Assembly: GCF_937863485.1 (NCBI RefSeq)
Contig: NZ_CALMFY010000118.1
Span: 1-54,348 of the forward strand
Length of the DNA stretch: 54,348 nucleotides
Reading direction: 5' to 3'
Origin: an uncultured Nostoc sp.
GTDB taxonomy: Bacteria > Cyanobacteriota > Cyanobacteriia > Cyanobacteriales > Nostocaceae
Of the stretch, positions 39,086-48,081 are shown piece by piece. The notes under the pieces were generated by a model. That model was given only the letters and a program-made list of their open reading frames with translations. It did not search any database and was not told the origin of the DNA. The translations under genes were made by a program, and so were the position numbers. Positions within the stretch are counted from its first letter, which is position 1; each line of letters starts with the position of its first letter.

Positions 39086-41197
39086 TTAATTATCCTCGAT
39101 CGCTGAGGAACGACGGCGGCGGCGACGGCTGGCAGTGGCGGCGCTGTTCGCATCACTTTCATCTACGATCTCGTTGGCGGCGGAGGCTTTCGCAGACAAG
39201 CGATCCGTTGGGTTCGCAGTCAACTCCGATGGTTCAGTTGTCTCTTCTATCAAAGATTTTTGTTCTGGCTCAATAACTTTTGGTGTCGGTATCTTGCTTG
39301 CGGTTACTTCAGGTGTTGCTTTTTGGGCAGTAGTTGATTCTGAAGTTGATTCAGTTGGCGTCGTTGGCAGTTGACCAGGCTGAATCACATTAATAATCAC
39401 AGACTTGGTATTTTTAACTTCTTGCTCTAACTTCACCAAAGGAGAGATTCCCATCAAGGCAAACATATCTTGTTCTGGGAGGCTCATTTCTACAGTTCTA
39501 ATCTCCGGTGGTTCTACCACTGGTTTAACTGGTTCTGCCTTGATAATTTTAGTGCGCTCTACTCTTTCACTCCAACCTGGTTTACCAAGGGTGGGTAAGG
39601 GGATCTCTGGTGCAATTCCTAGTTCTGGTTCGACATCAAGGTCTAAGTCTGGCTCGTTGACAAAAGCCAGTGGATTGGCAATAACCCGAGCTTCATCTTT
39701 CCCGTTTAACCCATTGATGCCAATTCGACTGCGGCGAGTGCGGGTACGACGCTTATTATCATTAAGTTCTTGATAACTAGGATGATTGATCAGATTTAGG
39801 TTACTTAATTCCGAGTCACCCTCAAATGCTTCCCCAAATCCATCATAGGTTTCTCGTGGTTCTGGGATACGGGCAGATGGCTGACGTGGTTCTCTGTGAG
39901 GCAGGGATACAAAACGCTCACGCTCTGGTGTTTCTGCTGGTATTGGCAATCGGTTTTCGATTTCTCCAGGCAGACGCACAGTATGTCCTAAACCGCCGCA
40001 GGTGGGACAAGTTTCACCAAACAATTCGTAAATATTTTGACCCTGACGCTTGCGGGTCAGTTCTACCAAACCCAGTTCGGTGAGTTGGGCAATCTGGGGA
40101 CGAGCTTTGTCTGCTTTGAGTGCTTTATTAAAGTGTTCGAGAACTTGCAGTTGATCACGTCGCGATTCCATATCAATAAAATCAACAACGATCACCCCAG
40201 CGATATTCCGCAGACGCAACTGGCGAGCAATTTCTGTTGCAGCTTCACAGTTTGTCCACAAAACTGTTTCTCTAGCTGTTGCCGATCGCGTAAAGGAACC
40301 TGAGTTAACATCGATTACGGTTAATGCCTCCGTCGGCTCGATAACGACGTAACCTCCAGAAGGTAGGTCTACTCTCGGTTTAAGGGCTTCTCTAATCGCA
40401 GCACTGATCCGGAAGTACTCTAAAATTGGGGAGCGATCGCGATGATGGTCAATCAACAATCCTTGCGGTGTTTGACCTCCACTCCAGTTCTGCAAGTACT
40501 GCTTTACACGCTTTAAACCAGTACTAGAATCTACAACAATCCGATTTACATCCGCGCCGTACATATCCCGCAATACGCGCTGGATAAAGTCATCGTCCCG
40601 ATTGAGCAGTGCTGGAGGCCGGGTGGAATGCGCTTCCTGCTGGATAGCCTCCCATTGCTTTTGCAGCACCTCCAAATCTTCCATAATCGCTTCTTCTGGT
40701 TTGCCTTCGGCTTCTGTACGCACGAGCAAACCCATTCCCGCTGGTTTGACCAAAATTGCCAGTGCCCGCAAGCGGTTGCGTTCACTTTCACTTTTTATCC
40801 GTCGGGATAAATTTACGCCCCTACCATAGGGCATTAGTACTACATAGCGTCCAGGTAAGGTGATATTACCCGTCAGCCTGGGCCCTTTTGTCCCTGTTGG
40901 CTCTTTCATTACTTGCACCAAAACTTTCTGCTGTGGTGTAAGTAGTTCTGTAATTGCCGCAGCGGTACGCTTTAGCTTCAATGGTCCTAAGTCGGTGACG
41001 TGAATAAAACCGTTGCGCTCTGGGTCACCAATATTGACAAAAGCCGCATCTATCCCAGGTAATACATTTTCTACTACTCCTAAGTAGATATCACCTATTT
41101 GGTGATGACCGGTAGCAACAACGAGTTCCTGTATTTGATCTTCAGAAAAGACAGCAGCAATTTGGTGCTGCTCCGCGATGATAATTTGTTTTGGCAT
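39086..41197 (-). CDS. rne: Ribonuclease E/G
   Basis: A 703-residue cyanobacterial RNase E. An S1 RNA-binding domain (YLGVVENVLPGIDAAFVNIG) near residues 38-60 is followed by the 5' sensor and catalytic region with the DNase-I-like VIDVNSGSF and VVDFIDM aspartates, and the Zn-link CPTCGGLGH. The C-terminal half is low-complexity and disordered. It ends with RRRRRRSSA, the arginine-rich nonapeptide reported in cyanobacterial RNase E to bind PNPase. rnhB follows directly and an ~850-nt region lies upstream. Confidence 0.97.
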   Translation of the reverse strand: MPKQIIIAEQHQIAAVFSEDQIQELVVATGHHQIGDIYLGVVENVLPGIDAAFVNIGDPERNGFIHVTDLGPLKLKRTAAAITELLTPQQKVLVQVMKEPTGTKGPRLTGNITLPGRYVVLMPYGRGVNLSRRIKSESERNRLRALAILVKPAGMGLLVRTEAEGKPEEAIMEDLEVLQKQWEAIQQEAHSTRPPALLNRDDDFIQRVLRDMYGADVNRIVVDSSTGLKRVKQYLQNWSGGQTPQGLLIDHHRDRSPILEYFRISAAIREALKPRVDLPSGGYVVIEPTEALTVIDVNSGSFTRSATARETVLWTNCEAATEIARQLRLRNIAGVIVVDFIDMESRRDQLQVLEHFNKALKADKARPQIAQLTELGLVELTRKRQGQNIYELFGETCPTCGGLGHTVRLPGEIENRLPIPAETPERERFVSLPHREPRQPSARIPEPRETYDGFGEAFEGDSELSNLNLINHPSYQELNDNKRRTRTRRSRIGINGLNGKDEARVIANPLAFVNEPDLDLDVEPELGIAPEIPLPTLGKPGWSERVERTKIIKAEPVKPVVEPPEIRTVEMSLPEQDMFALMGISPLVKLEQEVKNTKSVIINVIQPGQLPTTPTESTSESTTAQKATPEVTASKIPTPKVIEPEQKSLIEETTEPSELTANPTDRLSAKASAANEIVDESDANSAATASRRRRRRSSAIEDN

Positions 41198-42046
41198 TCA
41201 ATTTCCTCAAAAATCGGCAGCACCAATAGGTCTGGAGGTTTGTTATACCTTTGTTGCCCCTGCAACCCTCAAAAGGCGCTACTGGTAATAAAAATCGTAA
41301 ACCTGATGTTCTAAGTTAAATAGCTATTGGCGCTCTTAAGAGCGTTTTCACGGCGGATTATTCCAGAACGGCTGCATGTTTAAGCAATTAAATCAACTGT
41401 CCGTGGTTGATTTGTGATGCAATACCCTCAATAAAGAGAGTTCTGAGTTGAAAGTTCTGAATCCTGAGTGAGTTTTTAACTCAGGAAGCTTCATTTGAGA
41501 GTAACCTACTGAAGTCGTTAACAAAAAGAAACTATTTCTATTTTCCATTCCCCGGATTTATCCTTAGGGTTATATTTAGCAACGTCAGCTGCTACCTTAC
41601 CTTAAGCCGTGCTTTGCGCGTCTGTGAAAATCTGCAAATCCGCATAACCGACGGCAGTTGCTTACCCTACGAGAACGCCAAGGGCGAACAACTCTAGAAG
41701 AGTAACCACTGGCTCTTGGGCACTACTGTGGATTAGACATTCAGTAGTTGTTTAAAAAGCATGGATTTAGAGAAGCTAACCGAGCCTGCTGTTAGTTACT
41801 GATTCACAAGGTAGCTGTAGAAAGAGTGTGTATTCTTTAATCTGCCTCAGTTTGTCTGGGATAAAATCCTAGAAGTTGCACTCTAATATCTTTGCTTTCG
41901 CCCCCTGAACACCAGGGTAATGAACCAGCTAATTCAATGCAGCGCCAGAAAATTTCTCTTCACCCCATTCTAACGCAACCTTACTAAAAATCAATTCCGA
42001 GGATGTGCCATGTTAGGACAACTACTAGCAAGCTGCCCTACAGGGA
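41198..42046 (-). promoter_or_regulatory. Long upstream region and probable 5' UTR of rne
   Basis: 849 nt separate rne from the upstream radical SAM gene, with no convincing gene. In studied cyanobacteria rne has a long 5' UTR used for autoregulation by RNase E. Visible structures are CGCTCTTAAGAGCG (41331-41344), a CCTGAGT/ACTCAGG hairpin (41463-41485), and a U-rich tract on the rne strand at about 41521-41551. It also contains the 16-bp repeat AACGCCAAGGGCGAAC (41674-41689), shared with 26527-26542. The transcript boundaries are inference. Confidence 0.5.
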
Positions 42047-44764
42047 TTATACCCTTAAAATTAGCCGATTGCGGTGGATGTGCAGGAGTTGAAATTCTCC
42101 ACTAGCCACTATCCCTAGCATAAACAGGATTTGTTCAGGACGCAATAGAAAACCATCTTGGCGATAGCTACCTAGATAACGGATAACAGATATAGATTCT
42201 GCAATGCAATTGTAGTTTTCTACTAATTCCAGTTCAAATAAGCGAGCGCGCAGATTTATTAACTGGCTCTTGCCTGACTTAGTTGTATGCTCGTACCAGA
42301 GCGTGTCTTTTGCTTTGATGGTATCAATCCATTCTTGCCATTGTATAGGTGTTGTTTTTTCAAGTGCTGCTACGGTAATTAAATATTCTGCGGTCTCTAG
42401 CAGTTGGGTAGCTGCCGGAGTTTTTAAATCTATCTGCGCCACATTATATATAGGTATGTCTGTGGGCATTTCCCGAACTAACTGTTCTCGAAAACTATCA
42501 ACTGCCACTGGCACAGTTAACTCAAAATCCGCAATTTCACCACTACTAGTAGCCCCTAGAGCCAAAGCAGTTGCTAGAGAAATTCGCGGCATTGGATGAA
42601 ACCCACCGGTGAAAGCAATTGGCAAGCCTGCTCGCCGCACAACTCGGTCAAACAAACGGATTAAATCCAGGTGGCTTACCAGAGCCATATTACCCTGTTT
42701 CCCAAACCAAACTCGCAGTCGTTGTGCCTTAGTTGTGTTGGGGACAAACTCGCCAGCGAATTTCGGGATAGCAGGTGGTTTAATCACGACGTTATGCCCA
42801 AAGTCGGTGCCACAGACGCCACAGTGAGAACAACCTTCAAAAGAGCAGTCAGGTACAATTGCAGCTTCTAAGGCGCGTTGCAAGTCTTCTTTGAGCCACT
42901 TTTTGTCAATCCCGGTATCAATATGATCCCAAGGCAGGGGAGTATCGAGGGAGTGGGTAGAGACGCGATTAATCGCGTCTGTACTTGGGAGAGACGCGAT
43001 TAATTGCGTTTGTACAGGAGTTAGGAATTGGGTATTTTCCGCATGTTTTGATCTCTTCTGATCTTGTGCGGGAAACAAATTCCATTCGCCATTTTCTACT
43101 TGGCGGTATTTCCAATCTAGACCGGCTTGGGCGATCGCATCTCCCCAAGCGCTAAAAGCCTGATCTAAATTTTCATACCAGGAATCCATCCCTGCACCCA
43201 ATTCCCAGGCACGGCGCACTACTTTGCCCAAACTGCGATCGCCTCGTCCCACAAAATCTTCCATTGCGGAAATGCGGACATCGGTAAAATTTACCTTCAT
43301 TCCCTTTATCCGCCGGAATTCTTGCCGCAGCAGGTTTTGTTTTCGCTTAAATTCAGCGGTAGAAACTGAGTGCCATTGGAATGGTGTATGGGGCTTGGGC
43401 GTAAAGTTAGAAATCGTCAGGTTAAAGTTTAGAGGTTTTCTGCCCTTGCCCCGACATTCTCGCTGTAGCCAGCTTACTGTTTCCGCAATGCCCAAAACGT
43501 CAGCATCCGTCTCACCCGGTAAGCCAATCATAAAATACAACTTGATTTTATCCCAGCCTTGCTCCCAAGCCGTTTTCACCCCCCGCAACAGTTCTTCATT
43601 TGTCAAACCCTTATTTACAATGTCTCGCATCCGCTGAGTTCCAGCTTCTGGAGCAAAAGTCAGTCCACCTTGCCGCGTACCTCCAAGGATGTTGGCAATA
43701 TTCTCATCAAATCTGTCTACCCGTTGGCTTGGTAGAGTCAGAGAAATGTTTTCATTTTTTAAGCGATTTTTGATTTCCATCCCTACTGCTGGTAGGGACA
43801 AATAATCAGAACAACTCAGAGATAGTAGGGAAAACTCATTGTAACCAGTTGCCCGCATCCCCTGTTCAATCGCTTCTACCACCTTATCGGGTTCTACATC
43901 CCGTGCTGGTCGAGTTAGCATTCCTGGTTGACAGAAGCGACAGCCACGAGTGCAACCACGCCGAATCTCAATGCTCAAGCGGTCATGCACCGTTTCTACG
44001 TAGGGAACTAATCCAATGGAATATGCTGGTATGGGAGTTGCAACCCGTCGCAAAATTCGTTTTGGCACGTCCGGCCGACGAGGATGAACCGAGCCATCCT
44101 CTGCCATGTCATAAAACTGAGGGACATATACGCCTGGTATCTGTGCCAAATCCAGTAACAGATGTTCCCGACTCAATCCTGCTTGTTTGCCTTCTTCTAA
44201 CACCAAACCAATTTCTGGCAGTAGTTCTTCTCCATCTCCAAGGGCGAAAAAGTCGAAGAAGTCAGCGTAAGGCTCAGGATTCGATGTCGCTGTTTGTCCA
44301 CCAGCAAAAATCAACGGAAATGGAGACTGGAGATTAGTAAATTCTCCTCTGTTCCCCTGCCTCTCTCGCCACGTCAAGGGAATTCCAGCCAAATCCAACA
44401 TTTCTAAGATATTAGTTGCACCCAGTTCGTAACTGAGGCTAAAGCCTAAAATGTCGAATTCTGTGAGCGATCGCTTTGACTCTACCGCAAACAATGGCGT
44501 ATTAGTTTCGCGTAGTTTGGCTGCCAGGTCTTGTCCTGGGAGGTAGGCGCGATCGCACAATTGACGCGGTTGGGCATTCAAGATGTTGTATAGGATAATG
44601 TGCCCTAAATTGGATGCACCGACTTCATAGACTTCTGGGTAGGTTAAAACCCAGCGTATTGCTGTCGTATCCCAAGCTTTGTGTACTGCTAAACGCTCAT
44701 TACCCAGGTAACGCCCAGGTTTTAAAATATCCGATGTTATTAATTTTTCAACTGCAACAGCCAC
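42047..44764 (-). CDS. Radical SAM protein with B12-binding-type N-terminus and DUF2344 domain
   Basis: A 905-residue fusion. The N-terminal ~200 residues resemble the domain preceding radical SAM in the TIGR03960 family; the iron-sulfur motif CTRGCRFC lies in RRGCTRGCRFCQPGM near residue 270, followed by the TIM-barrel region (FAPEAGTQRMRDIVNKG). The C-terminal part (RVWFGKQGNMALVSHLDLIRLFDRVVRRAGLPIAFTGGFHPMPRISLA) matches DUF2344, so this is a TIGR03960-type/DUF2344 fusion. A CSHCGVCG segment may bind metal. Substrate unknown. Two palindromic repeat units have entered the coding sequence at 42961-43017, adding about 20 residues near the middle. Confidence 0.9.
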   Translation of the reverse strand: MAVAVEKLITSDILKPGRYLGNERLAVHKAWDTTAIRWVLTYPEVYEVGASNLGHIILYNILNAQPRQLCDRAYLPGQDLAAKLRETNTPLFAVESKRSLTEFDILGFSLSYELGATNILEMLDLAGIPLTWRERQGNRGEFTNLQSPFPLIFAGGQTATSNPEPYADFFDFFALGDGEELLPEIGLVLEEGKQAGLSREHLLLDLAQIPGVYVPQFYDMAEDGSVHPRRPDVPKRILRRVATPIPAYSIGLVPYVETVHDRLSIEIRRGCTRGCRFCQPGMLTRPARDVEPDKVVEAIEQGMRATGYNEFSLLSLSCSDYLSLPAVGMEIKNRLKNENISLTLPSQRVDRFDENIANILGGTRQGGLTFAPEAGTQRMRDIVNKGLTNEELLRGVKTAWEQGWDKIKLYFMIGLPGETDADVLGIAETVSWLQRECRGKGRKPLNFNLTISNFTPKPHTPFQWHSVSTAEFKRKQNLLRQEFRRIKGMKVNFTDVRISAMEDFVGRGDRSLGKVVRRAWELGAGMDSWYENLDQAFSAWGDAIAQAGLDWKYRQVENGEWNLFPAQDQKRSKHAENTQFLTPVQTQLIASLPSTDAINRVSTHSLDTPLPWDHIDTGIDKKWLKEDLQRALEAAIVPDCSFEGCSHCGVCGTDFGHNVVIKPPAIPKFAGEFVPNTTKAQRLRVWFGKQGNMALVSHLDLIRLFDRVVRRAGLPIAFTGGFHPMPRISLATALALGATSSGEIADFELTVPVAVDSFREQLVREMPTDIPIYNVAQIDLKTPAATQLLETAEYLITVAALEKTTPIQWQEWIDTIKAKDTLWYEHTTKSGKSQLINLRARLFELELVENYNCIAESISVIRYLGSYRQDGFLLRPEQILFMLGIVASGEFQLLHIHRNRLILRV
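42961..43017. repeat. Two palindromic 26-bp repeat units inside the radical SAM gene
   Basis: Units at 42961-42986 and 42992-43017 differ at only two positions and carry the core GACGCGATTAATCGCGTC. They are 31 bp apart, so they are read in two different frames (VQTQLIAS and TDAINRVS), yet the gene stays open. The same core occurs after rpsL. Confidence 0.8.
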
Positions 44765-44912
44765 TGTGCTATCTTCTAGCTACCTTAATTACAGCTACTC
44801 AACCCCAACCTTAGCATTGAATTAGGTTTTATAACATAGTTTATCGTTGCAACTTATAACTCCTTCACATAAAGTCCAGACCTGACGCAAACTTTTCTGC
44901 TTTTAGATAAAG

Positions 44913-45242
44913 TTATCTTGCAGCCAACTCGGCTTCACCGTCCAATATTTCAAACACCCTATCGAGTTGCGTCAGTTCAAAAATAATTTTAATTGACGGA
45001 GCAACAGTGCAAAGTCGGAAACTCCGTCCTAAACTAAGAGCCAGCTTGTGTGTAGATAACAATGCCATCAACCCCGCACTGTCTAACGATTCTACTGCTG
45101 CTAGGTCCACCACCAAGATGGAAATACCATTTTGTGCCAACGCTGTGGTCATATCTCGTTCAAATTCCAAGGCGTTTGCAGCATTCAAACAGCCTTGGGG
45201 ACTAATAACTGCGACCTTGGGATAGTGAAGCACTGCCTGCAT
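44913..45242 (-). CDS. STAS-domain anti-sigma factor antagonist
   Basis: A 109-residue stand-alone STAS protein. LVVDLAAVESLDSAGLMALLSTHK holds the conserved Asp-Ser of SpoIIAA/RsbV-type antagonists; the Ser would be the target of an anti-sigma/switch kinase. It probably forms part of a partner-switching system, but no kinase or phosphatase gene is nearby. It is preceded by a long AT-rich region. Confidence 0.9.
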   Translation of the reverse strand: MQAVLHYPKVAVISPQGCLNAANALEFERDMTTALAQNGISILVVDLAAVESLDSAGLMALLSTHKLALSLGRSFRLCTVAPSIKIIFELTQLDRVFEILDGEAELAAR

Positions 45243-45952
45243 AGTTACATCCTATTGAGAGTTATTAAAGCGTCAAGCTGAGAATTATTTGAACATAAAC
45301 TTTTTTTTGTTGCATCGACCATACGTCTTAGGTCTCTTTGCTGAATCTTTATTGCTTTAGTATCTCTGTTTAAAGATTGTCATAATTCCAGTTTGAAATG
45401 TGTTTATATATACTTTTTTTTTATCCCAGTTCAAAAACAATCAACATAGACAGCCTTAGAAGAGAGAAATACATCCGTAACTATGCTGAGAAAACTTACT
45501 TAGTCTATAAGACTCATATTTGATTTTGAAATTTACGTAGGGGAGCCAGCGCTCAGAGGGGTTTCCCCAAGTGAAGCAACTGGCGTTACGTTAGCAAAGC
45601 GTAAGGCACTTGTTGAAGGTTTTAGTGCCGTACTCAAGGGCGATAACACAACGCTAGTCCGCTCAAGTCGGGAAACCCGCCCAGACGGCTAGCTCCTCTA
45701 CATCTACTTAAATTTTTTCACGCAATCAAATCCTATTGATATATAACTCAAGCTAATTTAGCCAAGTTTTAACGGTAAGTTAAATCTTCCGCTTTAGCGT
45801 TGCTGATGGTATACGGCATAGTCACAGCGAATTATCATCTATCTAACTAATTAAATTGTGATCTAGATCACTAATAAAGTAGTATTTAGATCATTCTTTA
45901 TACTGAGATGTCTCTGGGATAATTAGTATCATATACAGTTGGATTATTACTT
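45243..45952. other. 710-nt intergenic region with a MITE-like element
   Basis: Apart from the repeat at 45537-45701, the region is AT-rich and holds no gene I could support. A TTTTTTTTG tract lies at 45301-45311. Confidence 0.4.
45537..45701. mobile_element. 165-bp MITE-like inverted-repeat element
   Basis: Ends GTAGGGGAGCCAGC (45537-45550) and GCTAGCTCCTCTAC (45688-45701) are inverted repeats at 12 of 14 positions. The next inner bases are also complementary: GGGGTTTCCCCAAGTG at left and AGTCGGGAAACCCGCC at right. The interior is GC-richer than its surroundings and non-coding. Related sequence occurs at 52391-52422 and, truncated by the window end, at 54310-54348. Confidence 0.72.
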
Positions 45953-46156
45953 ATGAGAACTAAGTACGCTATTCGTAAATTGGTAGAAAAAGCTCTTGAC
46001 ATTAAAAAACTAACTCCTGAGATAGAAAATGAAATCAACTCAGAACTGACGGAACTGGGTTACATTTCCGATGTTGATTACGAAGCTCTAGAATTATTAA
46101 TGGCAGAGATGGATGCTGGGAGAATTCAGTTGGTTCCTAGCTTCGGATATTCCTAA
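45953..46156 (+). CDS. Small conserved-type hypothetical protein
   Basis: A 67-residue protein (MRTKYAIRKLVEKALDIKKL...) with a basic N-terminus and an acidic, likely helical remainder (ELTELGYISDVDYEALELLMAEMDAG). No family recognised. It has a clear ATG and amphipathic helical pattern, so it looks more like a real gene than chance. It may be a small regulator or antitoxin-like protein, but nothing adjacent supports that. Confidence 0.6.
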   Translation: MRTKYAIRKLVEKALDIKKLTPEIENEINSELTELGYISDVDYEALELLMAEMDAGRIQLVPSFGYS

Positions 46157-46435
46157 TTGCTTAGGCATAAAGGTTTCTTGCTTTTATCAAGTGAATTTGA
46201 TTAAGACTGAAGCAATAAAACTTTAAAATAGATAAAACAAGTTTTAGTAAAGGCAGGGCAGATAAGAAGGACGATATCATTGTTTGCATTTTTCTATGAG
46301 GTTGATTATTTAAATAATTAACGAACCTACCCCTCAAAAATGTCCATTTTGTGAGAATTAGCCCGTAAGCATAAAATCGTGACATTTTAGAATGAAATAG
46401 CCTTGCTATAAACCGCTTAGTACCGCAAGGCGGAA

Positions 46436-46465
46436 GTCATGCATTCAAAAGTCATGCATTCAAAA
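46436..46465 (+). repeat. Tandem 15-bp direct repeat
   Basis: GTCATGCATTCAAAA is present twice back to back (46436-46450 and 46451-46465), just upstream of the aminotransferase remnant. It contains ATGCAT. Confidence 0.75.
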
Positions 46466-46527
46466 GTATTATGGAATAGGCTTTTTAGGGATTTTAAATG
46501 GTTGCTCTATTTACGCCCTAGCGTACT

Positions 46528-47033
46528 AGTGTGCTGCAAATTCCGGGCGCGAAAGATGTAACGATCAAATTTCACAGTTTGTCTAAGTCGTACAATATGG
46601 CAGGCTGGCGAGTTGGTTGTGTTGTTGGTATTAAAGGCTTGGCACAGGTAAAAAATAACGTTGATTCTGGGGTAATTTAAGGTAATTCAAGATGTGCGAG
46701 CGCAGCTTATTCTCCTACCACTGAAGCAGAATTCTAAACCATAATGTTGGTTTCCCAAAATCGCCGTGATACTATTGTTAATGGGCTGCAATCTCTAGCT
46801 TGGGCGATTCAGCCTCCGAAAACTATCCTTTACGTCTGACACCTCTTCCCCCAGGATATTCCTTAGCAGAATTTGTAACGTTACTACTTGACAAATATGG
46901 TATTGTTGTGCATAAAAGTAAGGGTTACAGTGCATCTGGAGAAGGCTTTTCTGAATTGCTTTAACTATTAGCGATGAGCGGTTGCAAGAAGGAATTAGAA
47001 CGGATGAAAGATGCTGGCATCCGTTACGCCTGA
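46528..47033 (+). pseudogene. Decayed class I aminotransferase (LL-diaminopimelate aminotransferase-like)
   Basis: Translated in pieces, this region shows the PLP-lysine motif [16 protein letters not shown], preceded by [13 protein letters not shown], and later AEFVTLLLDKYGIVVHKSKG and ELERMKDAGIRYA. These fit the C-terminal half of a DapL-type aminotransferase. In-frame stops and frame changes break it (for example TAA after [10 protein letters not shown]), and no N-terminal half is present. It is a non-functional remnant of a gene, perhaps a paralogue of dapL. Confidence 0.85.
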
Positions 47034-47091
47034 TGGAGACAAGGGGGACAAGGAAGGATAACTAATACCTAATGCCCTGTTTGACCAATGC

Positions 47092-47475
47092 TTATTGATA
47101 TGCTTGCCAAAGTTGGTGAATAAACTGATTGAGTTGTTGCTTGGCACCTAAATCAGGTTCAGTTTTTGGTTCTTTTGCTAAAACTTGGCTCAAGAAGGTA
47201 ATTACTTCTGTGTCTAGGGCTGGCCGAAATAAATTGGCAGGCCAAAGCAGGTCAGACGCATCTCGCAAATCGGTAATTAGCGGCGATTCTTGAATCAAAG
47301 TAACCATCAATAAAGGACGCACCCAGCACAACTGGCGGGAAACTATAAATTGAATGACTTCTGCATACAGATTCCTGTCGCCATACTCTAAAGACACAAT
47401 TTGTCCTGGTTGAAGAAAATCTAGGCTAATGTCCATCATTACGCAGTTTGGGCAGGGGCAAGGATTATTTTGCAA
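47092..47475 (-). CDS. Hypothetical protein
   Basis: A 127-residue protein of unknown family. An N-terminal CPCPNC patch precedes MMDISLDFLQPGQIVSLEYGDRNLYAEVIQF; the true start may be the Met pair at residues 13-14. The core looks like a small beta-rich domain followed by a helical C-terminus (LGAKQQLNQFIHQLWQAYQ). No enzymatic motif is seen. It lies near clpS on the opposite strand. Confidence 0.7.
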   Translation of the reverse strand: MQNNPCPCPNCVMMDISLDFLQPGQIVSLEYGDRNLYAEVIQFIVSRQLCWVRPLLMVTLIQESPLITDLRDASDLLWPANLFRPALDTEVITFLSQVLAKEPKTEPDLGAKQQLNQFIHQLWQAYQ

Positions 47476-47735
47476 CTTCCTTAATTTTAAAAGTGAAAAT
47501 GCGCTACGTTTAAGGAAGTTTATGTAACATTAGGTTAGCACTCTCACGGCAACGATGTCTAAGACATCTGCCTCACAAGTGGCTACGCAAAGCTAATACG
47601 ACCAATCTTTGGCAGTAAAGGGTTTTCCTAGCATAGTATCTGAACAGAAATACTATAGAATAGGTAAATAACTGTTAAGCGATCGCTACACAGACACTTT
47701 GTAGTGGTGAATCAACAAGAAAAGAGCAAAGAGCC

Positions 47736-48017
47736 GTGTCAGTTGAAACTATTGAAAAACCTTCCACAATCCGTAAGCTAGCGCCTCGGTATCGCGTTTT
47801 GCTCCATAACGATGACTACAATTCTATGGAGCATGTTGTGCAGTCACTAATAGCCACTGTGCCAAGCCTTACCCAACCCCAGGCTGTTAGCATCATGATG
47901 GAAGCCCATACTAACGGGCTAGCTTTAGTTATTACTTGTGCTTTGGAACACGCTGAGTTCTATAGCGAAACATTGATAAGTCACGGTTTAAGTAGCACGA
48001 TTGAACCTGACGAATAG
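47736..48017 (+). CDS. clpS: ClpS adaptor of the Clp protease
   Basis: ClpS binds N-degron substrates and passes them to ClpC/ClpA. The 93-residue protein starts at GTG 47736 and has the core RYRVLLHNDDYNSMEHVVQSL, with the substrate-binding pocket segment HNDD-Y, and MMEAHTNGLALVITCALEHAE. It is upstream of the CPBP protease gene on the same strand. Confidence 0.95.
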   Translation: MSVETIEKPSTIRKLAPRYRVLLHNDDYNSMEHVVQSLIATVPSLTQPQAVSIMMEAHTNGLALVITCALEHAEFYSETLISHGLSSTIEPDE

Positions 48018-48081
48018 TCATTGGTCAATAATCAAGAGTCATAATCTGGAGTATTGACTTCTGATTATTGACCTATTTAGT

